Made by a program: the position numbers and the translations under genes
Part shown: positions 19,301 through 27,199 of the stretch, in pieces
How positions within the stretch are numbered: the first letter of the stretch is position 1
Layout of the letters: every line of letters starts with the position of its first letter
Virus record (IMG/VR): IMGVR_UViG_3300013188_000002
Coordinates: 1 to 52,544 of that record
Reading direction: 5' to 3' (one strand)
DNA: 52,544 nucleotides
Origin: a virus
The notes under the pieces: generated by a model
What the model was told of the DNA's origin: nothing
Databases searched by the model: none
The model's input: only the letters and a program-made list of their open reading frames with translations

Positions 19301-21100
19301 AAGCCCATGAAGAACCTCGGCAGAGGTGAAGACTACAGAGGCACAGCACTCGGATTACAGCAGTGGTTTGCGGACGCCGCCAACATCAACAACTCAACTG
19401 AGGACTTGTTGTCAGGCGAGACAGGTTCACAGATTAAGATGTGGACAGTTATCGCTCAGCTTGGCGGTAACTTAGCTACAGCCTTTATCAACATGGCTTC
19501 GATGGCCACTCACAGCATCCCATACCTCGGCACATACAACGAGGCTAGAGGCTTCGGTGGCGGATTCGGTTTGCGTAAGTCAGCGTTTGAGATCCAACGT
19601 GCGGCTTTCCAGATGGGTCGCCCTGCTATGGCAGACTTCACCAAGCTCAGAGACCTCATCAATGACGAGGCGGCTCTGCGTAAGGCAGGTCTGACTAGAG
19701 ATGAAGCTATCTTCCTGACAGACGCCACACAAGAAGGTGTTCTACAGGCGGCACAAGCCAATGCTCTGGTCGGTACGGCTAGAGGCGGTATCCACAGCAA
19801 CAAGCTACAGGCAGGTATCAAACTGTGGATGGGAGCGTTCTCTTATACTGAGCAACTTAACCGTAGATCGACAGCACTGGCGGCTTTCCGTCTGCACAAG
19901 CAACGTGCGGTAGCAGGTTCTCCTGAGTTCACAGCCCTACAACAGAAGCGCAACAAGACTCCAGAGGAGACAGAACAGCTTCAGCAAATGGAAGCTAAGA
20001 TGAACGCTGATGCCACTGAGTTCGCGCGTACAGCGGTGAACACATCACAGGGTGAGTACGGTATGTTTAACCGCCCTGAGATGGCTCGTGGTAACATCGG
20101 TCAATACCTGTTTATCTATAAGCAGTTCTCTATCATCACCATCCAGATGATGAAAGGACTCAGCCCTAAGGGTCGAATCGCGTTTGTCTCTATGCTCCTG
20201 CTTGCATCTGGCCTCAAAGGTATGCCATTCGCAGATGACTTGGCAGACTTGATTGATACGCTCTTGCAGTTCTTCGGAATTAAGAAGGCAAGCGTAGAGC
20301 AATATCTTGTGGAGACAATCGGTGAGTTCGCACCTGACATGCCATTCGACATCAACCTGACTAACATCGCAATGCGTGGTGTCCTTGATCAGATCATGGC
20401 AGGTACATTCTCAACACGTTTGGGTATGGGTGATCTTATCCCTCTGACTGGCGCATTCAAAGCAGGTGCTGATACAGGCCGTGAGATTACTAACTTCTTC
20501 GGGCCAGTCTACTCAGGAATTGAAGGCGCAATAGTTACAGCAGGTAACTTTGCTAGATACGGAGCGCAAACAGTCGGGCTAAGAGATGCTACTATGACAT
20601 TCCCTGAAGTACTGCGTGACGCACCAGTGGCAGGTATCAGAGCTTTGACAGACGCTTACACTTACTACGACTCAGGTGTCATCACTAATGCACAAGGTAA
20701 GGTGATTGATCCGTCAGCTAGCACTGCGGACATCCTGTTCAGAGCCGCAGGGTTCTACCCATCTATTGCTACCAAAGAGAATGATGCTGTACGTCTGACT
20801 AAACAGATGGCCGCTTACGCAAAGCAACTGCACGCAGGGTATAAGGATGCCTACGTCAAAGCCTATATAGAGAAAGACTTCTCTCGTATGCTAGACGTCC
20901 GCCAGATGGTTATGGAGTGGAACCTGATTCACCGTGGTACAGAGTTTGAATTGACAGACTTTAGGCAGAAAGCTGATAGAGCCGCTAAAGCCGCCTCAAT
21001 GCCAACTGCTCAACGCTACCTCAAGACTGCGCCTAAGAACGTGCGTGAAGGTATGCGTGAACTGTTGGACATCTACGGATTGAATGACGAGAAACTCTAG
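13358..21100 (+). CDS. Giant internal virion protein with HExxGH motif and LPD38-like C-terminus (2580 aa)
   Basis: The product has an N-terminal region with hydrophobic glycine-rich stretches (about residues 210-260), then a Pro-rich linker near residue 577 (YTPPPAPPAPP) and long Gln/Ala/Glu-rich coils to ~950. Residues 1235-1240 read HETMGH, the HExxGH zinc-site pattern known from dipeptidyl peptidase III. The C-terminal part (MFNRPEMARGNIGQYLFIYKQF, GLKGMPFADDLADLIDTLL) matches my memory of a large polyvalent-protein-associated domain (LPD38 type). It is probably ejected into the host with the DNA. Its stop overlaps the leftward gene by 4 bp. Confidence 0.65.
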   Translation: MAKAGLKSFGSPTLSAMDLEPLGNPYDVAPDIGMGNLLGSREALTNEADSVFNQAMSQFSMPEMKRPAPTGPNVLFDPSANKMFVNGSLFDLDDADAAVKSKGFLTGPRQEPPSGNWQRVTPAEYGRYYKSITDPTLSRRFSENVDIGMANLRSLFGAGAVLLGADEYGLGVMERADEVIRKKSPFAGEATDIGFGDEDLGPVEWFVGVLGAQGPMLLETIAAAGVGFVLGSATAGPGLGSAAGTVGGLFGKTAFKKAVKEAAEEYATIKARDGKAAAKAFLKTDKGKTLKRASGAAGAVGLSYVNNFGIASSDVYSELLESGVDVNDFNAKMTALTAAVPYAALDTIPEFVVGAKLFGGLRAGSKGGRLRRGAKGAGVGAVLEGTTEAGQEGIIMGATSAYTGREYESDEVLNRLVNSFAAGAAIGGTIGSVTNLKTNKPADLLQGTANEQETQQDEGPAQTEMFAEDTDFGTAPEVDPDIAALRAQDEALRQEVVADLELDRENEAIRQEIAGVANMPPAPVIPAQREAEIQEEIGRRERAEADRLDRTMEAAQPLSDRTGGVQPDQGDLFALDGPAYTPPPAPPAPPTPPQPVDNVVESIEQVAQQQPQAQPNLLQQRMQEAAARQREQEAQAEARRQEDERIERNNREVENALALQQAQNEIAAYEAEQAGVTQPELPPVAAPVQTNNLPTVPVPPAPPRQLNLFRGQVKLPRISKAEQKAINKANRLRRKQEQEAQKAAEEAARPMTPAEARAAGQGILLTQRGEPSVAALKAAGTVAPTTTPELVQTTPAEEAVVAQQQEINRLQQQVQELSAARTEESSSAAEYKTTKQEEFDVAERGMPARELMGQYWQNQWNNANSIAEVDKVLADMKQVREEVTQNVQEQSTENVDGSEQARPSEAVRSGNTQERAAAAVVESEKRLREAEDSKAASRPAETEAAVREDSGQQGVQEDSVQGGTQLDPDSEQAIAEELTYQFDLQEAIGELRGIAVSLLDYAYWAAAPSGTSNAADDYRAARATAKAYVDKAFTDPEYFTEAQLKILDEQFVKFATYETDTRSSTQPWFEYAARRGLVERIANPDPKKGIRITGAPYEKMSKAAAKAANVSPARSEDTTNLNEAATAADGKVTGGGRYFKIDDNTEITQPLDKLRVTAIAKNAIRKLKTKPTVTVVKDQNDLRENHPELFKRAMESRPNGDFEFTPAGGFSVGDQVILFSDNIKTEKQARFIIAHETMGHFGLGAFLGKPQLETVMDNIYQDDSSVRVKADRRMEMYGESKAEAVEEVIANMAADLDAHLIKRIWYAIKDALETMGMEFEDSLARYMLRQSRRNLLQGGSGLVSMQELSKNLESLRTDNTLGRFNVVDDTANAASRALSSHAYTKRAGDTGGLKGLAQTFKKIKDVENIRDFSVWLGSLAENVQSLDNAATRSDGLQQVFNIFQARANRSRRHLATYESMTSYSHQAFNGPTKEELEKAGELLAHAALHKQDMITDEQIRDLSVEVGTDQNGDPIKVSDLVVMENGVAGINRELFEAAVAAGNVTREQFAQGLAVTLGDQDQKVFATQTYTPAEAITDNEWRIYTEQRKAVNQAALDVVRSTVEGAIAQKDATISGFKKAYRMSDADTQVMRQVMDRYVELYQKDARQEGGAFQYKTESVENARDFLREINRALFVKDKVQDFKQSKGDAAKFQGPEFQGIIDGLDSLSDKNYTQSQANRITSAIGNLYLLDVQVANAQFNAKRTIMTSYVPFTRRGDHQIRLAAFNENGDIVQLDEVWKTVLPYYQAQGRADAREIAANLDSEFSDREFKIMDANGVEQTVTFRAVAEKSRKGSVLGQQFSLNDFVNTLARLDVNINPQERERIVEALTAQTQRARRSLQRAGVRGWDRDVIRSTSEYLEMQGHIAGQAFYRHRLNNIMLTDSFWRGDYKRVQDLFAETQRTDLSPEKLRQAQTEYDKYAYMYQYMAGDGMPQAVNRKTGKPMKNLGRGEDYRGTALGLQQWFADAANINNSTEDLLSGETGSQIKMWTVIAQLGGNLATAFINMASMATHSIPYLGTYNEARGFGGGFGLRKSAFEIQRAAFQMGRPAMADFTKLRDLINDEAALRKAGLTRDEAIFLTDATQEGVLQAAQANALVGTARGGIHSNKLQAGIKLWMGAFSYTEQLNRRSTALAAFRLHKQRAVAGSPEFTALQQKRNKTPEETEQLQQMEAKMNADATEFARTAVNTSQGEYGMFNRPEMARGNIGQYLFIYKQFSIITIQMMKGLSPKGRIAFVSMLLLASGLKGMPFADDLADLIDTLLQFFGIKKASVEQYLVETIGEFAPDMPFDINLTNIAMRGVLDQIMAGTFSTRLGMGDLIPLTGAFKAGADTGREITNFFGPVYSGIEGAIVTAGNFARYGAQTVGLRDATMTFPEVLRDAPVAGIRALTDAYTYYDSGVITNAQGKVIDPSASTADILFRAAGFYPSIATKENDAVRLTKQMAAYAKQLHAGYKDAYVKAYIEKDFSRMLDVRQMVMEWNLIHRGTEFELTDFRQKADRAAKAASMPTAQRYLKTAPKNVREGMRELLDIYGLNDEKL

Positions 21101-23958
21101 TCTGTAACAATTTGTAACTGTCCGTAAGCCAAGTCGTCAGCTGTTACATCTGCGTTCTCAAGCAAGCTCTGGAAACGAGGGTGCGTCAGGTTAAAGCCGA
21201 TGACATAGGATTGTGCCAGTTTGATTGGTGTGTCCTTGCCAAGTGAAGCCTTCTCTGACTTTGGTGTAGCAATCGCGTTCTCCACAGCAAGTTCCTGTTT
21301 GAATGACTTGTAGTCAGCTCCCCGCACAGACAACCATTTGCGGAAGTGAGTGCGGTCAATCATCATAGTACCCTTATCGAATGGGTCAGCCGCAGACTTA
21401 CGGAACACATCAAGACGAACACGAACATCCCCTCGTGGCATACGTCCATAGTCAGGCTGTGGTTTCTGACCTGCTGTGTGCATCACTGTTACCTGTGCAT
21501 CTGCACTGTCAGCCATATACTCAGCGATAAGGTCAAAGCAATCAACTTGGTTCTCTTGCACTGTCCTACGGATAGCACCAATCTGTGACAGTACCCACTC
21601 GGTTGCTTGGCGATAGTCAAACTGTAGCAGGTTCCATTCACTTGCCAGTTTCATACCTAAGTCTGCAAGCACAATAGCCTGTTCCCAATAACGCTCCTCG
21701 CCACTAAAGCGAGACTTGTATCGCTTCTGGAATGTATCTGATGCCTCTGCGATTGCCGCCTGTATACCGTCCTCGCCCATCTCTAGCAGGTTCTTGATGA
21801 AGATCCGCCCTGCGTGGCCATAGTTAGCGTGGATAGCTTCGTATATCTTACGCCCTGCTTCTGAGTTTCGTATGAATATAGGACTCTGCGGCACAGTAAT
21901 CTCTAACATACGAGCCATCTGTGCGTCTGTGTCTAAACCGGATGCAATCAGCTTACTTTGTAGAGACTTGTTGGTGGATACCACGACTGGTGTAGCCCAT
22001 GTCTTAGCATCACGTTCTTCTGCATTACGATTAAGACGAGCCTTGTCTCGGCCTTGTGTCACCCAATAACAGAAGTCACCGACTTCTTTATCGTTCATCA
22101 TAGTGACTTCGTCTATCGTCAGCGGAAGGTTAGCGTATGTGCCAAGTCGTGCGAACAAGCTGTTCTGTGTGTACTTAGCCGCAAAGTGTAGCTTGTCAGG
22201 GTTGCCGTATATCGACTGCGCCCAGTACTGAGCCAGTGTTTTACCACCGCCTGTGGCCCCATACAAAGATACTGTCAGACCTTTGAGTCCAGTGAAGTTA
22301 TATAAAGGCGCAGACAAAGCCACGCCTAGTGTAAACATATGAGCTTTTAGATCAGCCTTCTCCATAATAGAGGTGAGGTTAGACCACCCCTCTAGTGTAC
22401 CTTTTGTCTGGTACAATTCTCCCCCTTGGCGTTGCACACCAGAGGATAATTTAACTGCTTCTTCTGACACCAGTCCATTAGCGTCACGCTTAATAACTGT
22501 GTCGCCTAGAACAAATGCCGTGTTGTTTTCTTTCCAACCCATTGTTGAATAGAGGTTAGTCATGGCACGGATTTGTCTAAGCTCTTCCATGTATGACCGC
22601 ATCATAAGTTGAAAGTACTCCGTTTGCCGTTTGTTATATAGGACAATACCTTGGTCTGCGATTGCCGTTGCAAACTCTCGACTGCCCTCTGCTAAGTACG
22701 CTTGTCTCAGTGTAATCTCTTGCCACCCCATGTGCGGCCTGTTCCAATGAAAGCGAACTGTCTCGTATCCCAGTGACTCATCATAGCCGTAGCCCACTGG
22801 ATAAATGTCGAACTTACATACATCAATATCTGTATCGTCTATCGTAACTTTGATGCCATCAGCTGTGCGCTTGAATGGCTTCGGCATAGGTATAGAGTTA
22901 GCGACTTTATCTAGTGCCTCTTGTGGAATAGCCACCTCTTGATACTGCACCCCAAGTCTGGCAGGTGAACCGATTTTGCCTTTGAACTTACAGCCTCTAC
23001 AGCCATTCGGCCTGTCTGCTTCAAACTTCGCGCATGTCGTTGGCCCTGTCGTGGACTGCTTCCAGTGAGCGAGTTTCCGTAAGGTTGCCCTTTCATCATA
23101 TGACGGATGTTTATTGCTCCACTCCTTTGCTGTTTCCTCAGGGTCAATACAGTGTGCCGCTACGCCTATGATGTCGTACCATAGTGGCTCATCTACATCA
23201 CCTTGGTTAGCTATAGCCCACTCAATCTGCTTACACTTGCTTGCTACTACAGAGCCTACAGCAGGTGGAAACTCTTGCTTTACTGCTAAACTACTCAGCA
23301 ACGTGTTGTCACGAGTGTGATCTATAGCGCTGCCAGGGGATGCTTTGAAGTAATAACTTAGACAATCCCTCAGAGTCTGAACGTCCACAGGGTCAGCATC
23401 AACGAGCATCTTTACTTCGTTGCCGCCCTTCGTGTTCGTAGTTCCTACAGGCCGCAGTACTCTTGCACTGTCAGCAGGTACAGCAGGGTCAACCTCAAAG
23501 CCCTTTGCGACACAGGCTTCCTTCATAGCCTCTGCCAGTGGCTTCCAATCATCAGGCTCTAGCTCTTTGGTCAGCACCCAGTACACATGCAGACCGTTGC
23601 CTGAATGAATGATAAGTGGTTTGGGCAAGCGCATCTCAGATACAAACTTACCAAGAGCTTGTAGCCCTTCTTTCCATGTGGGGAATGGTTTACCGTCGCC
23701 ACAGTCCACATCTACAGCTATCAGCTTAGTAGCTCGTACATTGTCTTGCTTTCTGTTGCCCTTATTTCCGAAAGCAGACACAGCGAAATAGACGTTCTTG
23801 TCTGGTTGTGACGTTGATAACCTCTTACAGGCTTGTGCGAGTTCCTCTACCGTATCAAAAAAGCCTTGTTGTACTTTACCTTCAGGGCTTATTAGAGTTG
23901 TTACATAGTACCCTTCAGACGGTAGGACTCGCTGTAAAAAACTCAGCGTATCCATCAT
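21097..23958 (-). CDS. AEP primase fused to DUF927-type helicase (953 aa)
   Basis: I use the ATG at 23958 (AAGGT upstream; a second ATG follows at 23955; an in-frame GTG at 23970 is less likely). Residue numbers below count from that GTG; subtract 4. The N-terminus has the archaeo-eukaryotic primase motifs VDVD (Asp87, Asp89) and IHSGNGLHVYW (His128). A Cys-x10-Cys-x2-Cys zinc site lies at 313-327. The C-terminal half has Walker A GATGGGKT (571-578) and Walker B LPLTIDE (to 621), as in DUF927 ATPases. One chain can thus prime and unwind at the replication fork. It closes the leftward operon. Confidence 0.75.
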   Translation of the reverse strand: MMDTLSFLQRVLPSEGYYVTTLISPEGKVQQGFFDTVEELAQACKRLSTSQPDKNVYFAVSAFGNKGNRKQDNVRATKLIAVDVDCGDGKPFPTWKEGLQALGKFVSEMRLPKPLIIHSGNGLHVYWVLTKELEPDDWKPLAEAMKEACVAKGFEVDPAVPADSARVLRPVGTTNTKGGNEVKMLVDADPVDVQTLRDCLSYYFKASPGSAIDHTRDNTLLSSLAVKQEFPPAVGSVVASKCKQIEWAIANQGDVDEPLWYDIIGVAAHCIDPEETAKEWSNKHPSYDERATLRKLAHWKQSTTGPTTCAKFEADRPNGCRGCKFKGKIGSPARLGVQYQEVAIPQEALDKVANSIPMPKPFKRTADGIKVTIDDTDIDVCKFDIYPVGYGYDESLGYETVRFHWNRPHMGWQEITLRQAYLAEGSREFATAIADQGIVLYNKRQTEYFQLMMRSYMEELRQIRAMTNLYSTMGWKENNTAFVLGDTVIKRDANGLVSEEAVKLSSGVQRQGGELYQTKGTLEGWSNLTSIMEKADLKAHMFTLGVALSAPLYNFTGLKGLTVSLYGATGGGKTLAQYWAQSIYGNPDKLHFAAKYTQNSLFARLGTYANLPLTIDEVTMMNDKEVGDFCYWVTQGRDKARLNRNAEERDAKTWATPVVVSTNKSLQSKLIASGLDTDAQMARMLEITVPQSPIFIRNSEAGRKIYEAIHANYGHAGRIFIKNLLEMGEDGIQAAIAEASDTFQKRYKSRFSGEERYWEQAIVLADLGMKLASEWNLLQFDYRQATEWVLSQIGAIRRTVQENQVDCFDLIAEYMADSADAQVTVMHTAGQKPQPDYGRMPRGDVRVRLDVFRKSAADPFDKGTMMIDRTHFRKWLSVRGADYKSFKQELAVENAIATPKSEKASLGKDTPIKLAQSYVIGFNLTHPRFQSLLENADVTADDLAYGQLQIVTD

Positions 23959-23979
23959 TGTTACCTTCACAGTTACGGA

Positions 23980-23995
23980 AGGGGCTTGCGCCCCT
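23980..23995 (-). other. Intergenic RNA hairpin with GCAA tetraloop
   Basis: On the minus strand the sequence reads AGGGGC-GCAA-GCCCCT, a 6-bp stem closed by a GNRA tetraloop. It sits between the HTH gene stop (24006) and the primase-helicase start (23958). No T-run follows, so it is more likely a processing or stabilising hairpin than a terminator. Three other leftward hairpins share the same loop. Confidence 0.55.
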
Positions 23996-24005
23996 CCCTT
24001 TTACC

Positions 24006-24290
24006 TTAGTCCTGTTTGTCCAAAATCTCAAGAAGCCTTTGGAAACGATCCTTCTGATCAAGGGCTATGACCTCTGGTTGAGGCCACCCTTCTGACAGCA
24101 TGGCTAGCATCTGCCTCAATACTTCACGGACTTTCTCATCGTTCTTTTTACGGATAGCTTTGCCCTTTACCCATCCGTAATAAGTCATCCGTGACACATC
24201 AAGTAGTTGTGCCATGTTACCAGTGGTCAGTAGCATGTGTTTCCGCAGAGCTTCCACTTTCGTGAAGTCAAGCGGTGGCACATTAGTCAT
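24006..24290 (-). CDS. Small helix-turn-helix protein (94 aa)
   Basis: Residues ~22-50 (TTGNMAQLLDVSRMTYYGWVKGKAIRKKNDEKV) have the spacing of a Cro/CI-type HTH: a helix, a turn at LDVSRMT and a recognition helix with YYGW. The C-terminus is helical and charged. It may be a transcription regulator or an origin/primase accessory; its place between the probable ssDNA-binding protein and the primase-helicase leaves both open. It overlaps the previous gene by 8 bp. Confidence 0.6.
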   Translation of the reverse strand: MTNVPPLDFTKVEALRKHMLLTTGNMAQLLDVSRMTYYGWVKGKAIRKKNDEKVREVLRQMLAMLSEGWPQPEVIALDQKDRFQRLLEILDKQD

Positions 24291-25236
24291 CAGCTACATC
24301 TCCCACCAGTGCGGCAATCTCAGCCGCCAAGTCATCAGCTTGACCGTTGGCTACAGGTGCGGCCTTAGGTTCTTCAGCTACCTTCGGTGCAGGTGTAGGC
24401 TCAGCGGCCTTCTTTGCACCAAACCCTTTTACAGGAGCAGGTTTCTCTGCGACTGACTCAGGTGCAGGTGCAGGAGCAACAGGCTCAGGCTTGCTTTCAA
24501 CTGCCGGTACTTCGACAGGCTTACTCGCAGCAGCAAGTTCTCCTGTGATTTCCTTAACTTGGTCTGTCCCGAACAGCTTATCGACAGCAGTTTGTGTCTG
24601 CTCATCGTTGAAGCCACCAAAGGCAAACATCAACTTCGGAAAAGAAGCACTGGTATCAAACGAGACTTTAGTACGCACAATCTCTGGCGCAATGCCACGG
24701 ACTGACAGTTCCTTTTGGTATTGGTTCAGCCCCTTCAATGCGGCAGGTGTAACTGACAGCAGATACACAGCACCCTCAGGGTCATCAGCCGCTACGATTG
24801 CAAGCCGCTTCTGGTCAGAGCAAGCCTTCACTTGTTGTCCATTAGGTGTCACCTTGGAACCCCATGCGTTGTGAGGGCATGAAGCACACAGATCATTCTG
24901 CGGATCTTCTACAGCAGAGTGAGGGCTAACACCATCAAGTGAGTAGCAATCAGGGCCAGTAGCCTCAACATCTGGATTCCACTCTTTCGCATACCATGTC
25001 TTAGATAGTCGTGGGTTAGCCCCGACAATCACAGCTTCAAGGGTATTGCTATCAAGCACAGTCTCAGTCTTGCCTTCGACAATACGGAAACGTGAGCCTT
25101 TGATTGAAATACGAGGATAAGCATCCTCAGTAGTTGCCATGCCTCCTGACAGCGATGCGGCAAGCGCAGATGGTTTGCCAACTTTATCCGCCAGATGGGC
25201 AGGAACTTGAATGTTTGCAGGTATAATATCGTTCAT
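24283..25236 (-). CDS. Probable single-stranded DNA-binding protein (317 aa)
   Basis: I chose the ATG at 25236 because GGAG lies six bases upstream of it; the ATG at 25242 abuts the GGAG. The core has SLDGVSPHSAVEDPQNDLCASCPHNAWGS and KACSDQKRLAIV, a cysteine-bearing block I recall from marine-phage proteins annotated as ssDNA-binding. The C-terminal ~80 residues are low-complexity Pro/Ala/Glu and end in an acidic tail (LVGDVADD), like other SSBs that use such a tail to recruit partners. It sits among replication genes. Homology is by memory, not search. Confidence 0.5.
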   Translation of the reverse strand: MNDIIPANIQVPAHLADKVGKPSALAASLSGGMATTEDAYPRISIKGSRFRIVEGKTETVLDSNTLEAVIVGANPRLSKTWYAKEWNPDVEATGPDCYSLDGVSPHSAVEDPQNDLCASCPHNAWGSKVTPNGQQVKACSDQKRLAIVAADDPEGAVYLLSVTPAALKGLNQYQKELSVRGIAPEIVRTKVSFDTSASFPKLMFAFGGFNDEQTQTAVDKLFGTDQVKEITGELAAASKPVEVPAVESKPEPVAPAPAPESVAEKPAPVKGFGAKKAAEPTPAPKVAEEPKAAPVANGQADDLAAEIAALVGDVADD

Positions 25237-25245
25237 TGTCATCTC

Positions 25246-25644
25246 CTAGTCTTCGACTTTTGCAACAGGTTTACGGACGTTTACATCAATGCGTGTTCCG
25301 TAATTCACGCCTGACGGTACAGTTTTATTCTGTTCGATGTAGCCCCGAACAGCGTTCTTACTGACACGTTTCTCTAACATGTCATATGCTTCGTTCTCCT
25401 TGACAAAGGATAGAACAGCATCCCAATCGGCTACGTTTGCGTAGTCATTGGTTGTGACAAAGGCAGTGCCGTGTGCTGTCTTGAAAGACGTTACTCCCTC
25501 GGCATCAGCTTTTGTCTTAATCCACGCTTCAAGTTTCGCCATCTTGTCCTTGAGTTCTTTAACTTGGTCTTTGATCTCAGCTTCAAGAGCTTCCTTCTTA
25601 TTGCGATACTTGAGGTACGCTTCTATTACTTGGTCTACAGTCAT
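25246..25644 (-). CDS. Coiled-coil protein of phage replication cassettes (132 aa)
   Basis: The ATG follows GAGGTAACGAT. Residues 1-45 are strongly helical and charged (YRNKKEALEAEIKDQVKELKDKM). The second half holds SFKTAHGTAFVTT, VADWDAVLSFVKENEAYDMLEKRVSKNAV and PSGVNYGTRIDVNVRKP. This layout matches a phage family I recall between helicase and ssDNA-binding genes, without firm function; a nuclease-inhibitor-like role has been guessed for similar coiled-coil proteins. Gaps to both neighbours are only a few bases. Confidence 0.6.
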   Translation of the reverse strand: MTVDQVIEAYLKYRNKKEALEAEIKDQVKELKDKMAKLEAWIKTKADAEGVTSFKTAHGTAFVTTNDYANVADWDAVLSFVKENEAYDMLEKRVSKNAVRGYIEQNKTVPSGVNYGTRIDVNVRKPVAKVED

Positions 25645-25648
25645 ATCG

Positions 25649-27199
25649 TTACCTCGTTTCTTGTTGTATCAAATCCAGTAACAAGCCTTGTAGTTTCTGC
25701 TTGTTCTTGAGCCGTTCATACATACGGTACTCAACTTCTGTACCTTCTATATGCACAACATTTGACACATGTTTTTTACCAATGCGCTCTATCCGACCAT
25801 TCGCCTGAACGTATTGTTCGTTGCTTGTTACTGGCCCATACCAGACAACCGTAGATGCGGCAGTCAAGGTTAGCCCATGAGCCATAGTCGCAGGGTGCGC
25901 TATCAACACATGTGGTTCTTTGCCATTCTGAAAGTTATGGAATATCTCGTTGCGTTGCTTGGCAGATACCTCGCCATTCACTACACCGACAGACCAATGC
26001 TTTCCTAGCTCTCGCTCCAACATGCGTAACGTGCCTGTTAGTGGCACGAATATAATTACTTTCTGTCCTACTTCATCTATTACCTCCTTCACAGCGTTTA
26101 CTCTTGGGGAACAATCAAGTTCTATGTTGCGGCCATCATCCCCATAGGCCACACCACATGCTATCTGAACAAGTTTCTGTAACTTGACCGCTTCGTTTAC
26201 AGCGGTGATAGTTCCTTCCTCCGCCATCTCGGTTACAAAATGACGTAGCATCTTTGTGTAGTGTTCCTTCTGCTCCTTGGTCATCTCGACCTTGCGTGTC
26301 TGGAACACTGTATCTGGTAAGTCAAAGCACTCATCCCTTGTGTACCTGACAGCAGGTTGCAGGATATGTTTGACAGTATCCACTGACTCTGGTCTTGGTA
26401 TCCACTTCCACTGTCCAATCTTCATCATCACCTGTTCTCTGAACGCAGTGTATGTCTTGGTACAGAACGGACTATCTACTAGCTTTGCTAATGCCCAAGC
26501 ATCTGTCGGATCATTCGGCGTGGGTGTACCTGTCATCAGCCACAAACGTGTTGTGGTGTTCTTTGCCATCCACCTCCTCAAGATCTTGAATCTGTTTGTA
26601 GATGGATTGCGGTAAACAGCGGCCTCGTCAACCACCACTAAGTCAAACATACCAAGGGCTTCCTCTGCTATGATTGGAAAACCATCGTGGTTGATGATAA
26701 AAAAGTCAGCATCTACATGTAGTAGCTTCTTACGTTTAGCCGCAGTGCCATGTAAGGTTACATGCTTACGCTCAGGGAAGCCCATAAAGATACCGTCACC
26801 CCATACACGTTCAAGTGTGGATAACGGGGATATAATTAAGACCTTCTTAACAGAACCTGTTTTCATAAGGTAGTCAGCCGCCCACAGTGCAGACTGTGTC
26901 TTACCAGTTCCAATCTCATTAAGCACCAATGCCCTCTGGTTCATAGTCAAGAACGCAGATGTCATCTTCTGATGCTCGTATGGTGTGAACCTGCCTACCC
27001 AATCATAATAATAAAGTATAGGCGCAGGTGCTTGGATGCCTAGGTTACGCAGAACCTTGACCTCATCCTGTCGGTGCGGTGTCACAACCAAGTTCTTACC
27101 CTTGAAGTTAAGAACCTTCGCAGTTGGTATTGTGTCTAGCACTCTGTTTGGATTAGTAAGGTTAAGTGCCAAAGCCTTTGCTTGCTCTACCACTAACAT
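25649..27199 (-). CDS. SNF2-type DEAD/DEAH-like helicase (516 aa)
   Basis: I prefer the ATG at 27199 (a GGTGG site upstream) over the ATG at 27214, which has none. Motif I is NEIGTGKTQ near residues 94-102; motif II is VVVDEAAVYRN near 188-198; motif III is WLMTGTPTP. The C-terminal half has KVIIFVPLTG, VNGEVSAKQR and NGRIERIGKKH, matching motifs IV-VI of superfamily 2, SNF2-like. It would translocate on DNA to aid replication or recombination. It is encoded with two nucleases and the polymerase. Overlap with the VRR-NUC gene is 7 bp. Confidence 0.8.
   Translation of the reverse strand: MLVVEQAKALALNLTNPNRVLDTIPTAKVLNFKGKNLVVTPHRQDEVKVLRNLGIQAPAPILYYYDWVGRFTPYEHQKMTSAFLTMNQRALVLNEIGTGKTQSALWAADYLMKTGSVKKVLIISPLSTLERVWGDGIFMGFPERKHVTLHGTAAKRKKLLHVDADFFIINHDGFPIIAEEALGMFDLVVVDEAAVYRNPSTNRFKILRRWMAKNTTTRLWLMTGTPTPNDPTDAWALAKLVDSPFCTKTYTAFREQVMMKIGQWKWIPRPESVDTVKHILQPAVRYTRDECFDLPDTVFQTRKVEMTKEQKEHYTKMLRHFVTEMAEEGTITAVNEAVKLQKLVQIACGVAYGDDGRNIELDCSPRVNAVKEVIDEVGQKVIIFVPLTGTLRMLERELGKHWSVGVVNGEVSAKQRNEIFHNFQNGKEPHVLIAHPATMAHGLTLTAASTVVWYGPVTSNEQYVQANGRIERIGKKHVSNVVHIEGTEVEYRMYERLKNKQKLQGLLLDLIQQETR

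Noticed and set aside
13358-21100. Virion RNA polymerase (N4 type) in the giant protein
   Set aside because: Its size invites the idea, but I could not find the single-subunit polymerase motifs; the recognisable parts are HETMGH and an LPD38-like end.
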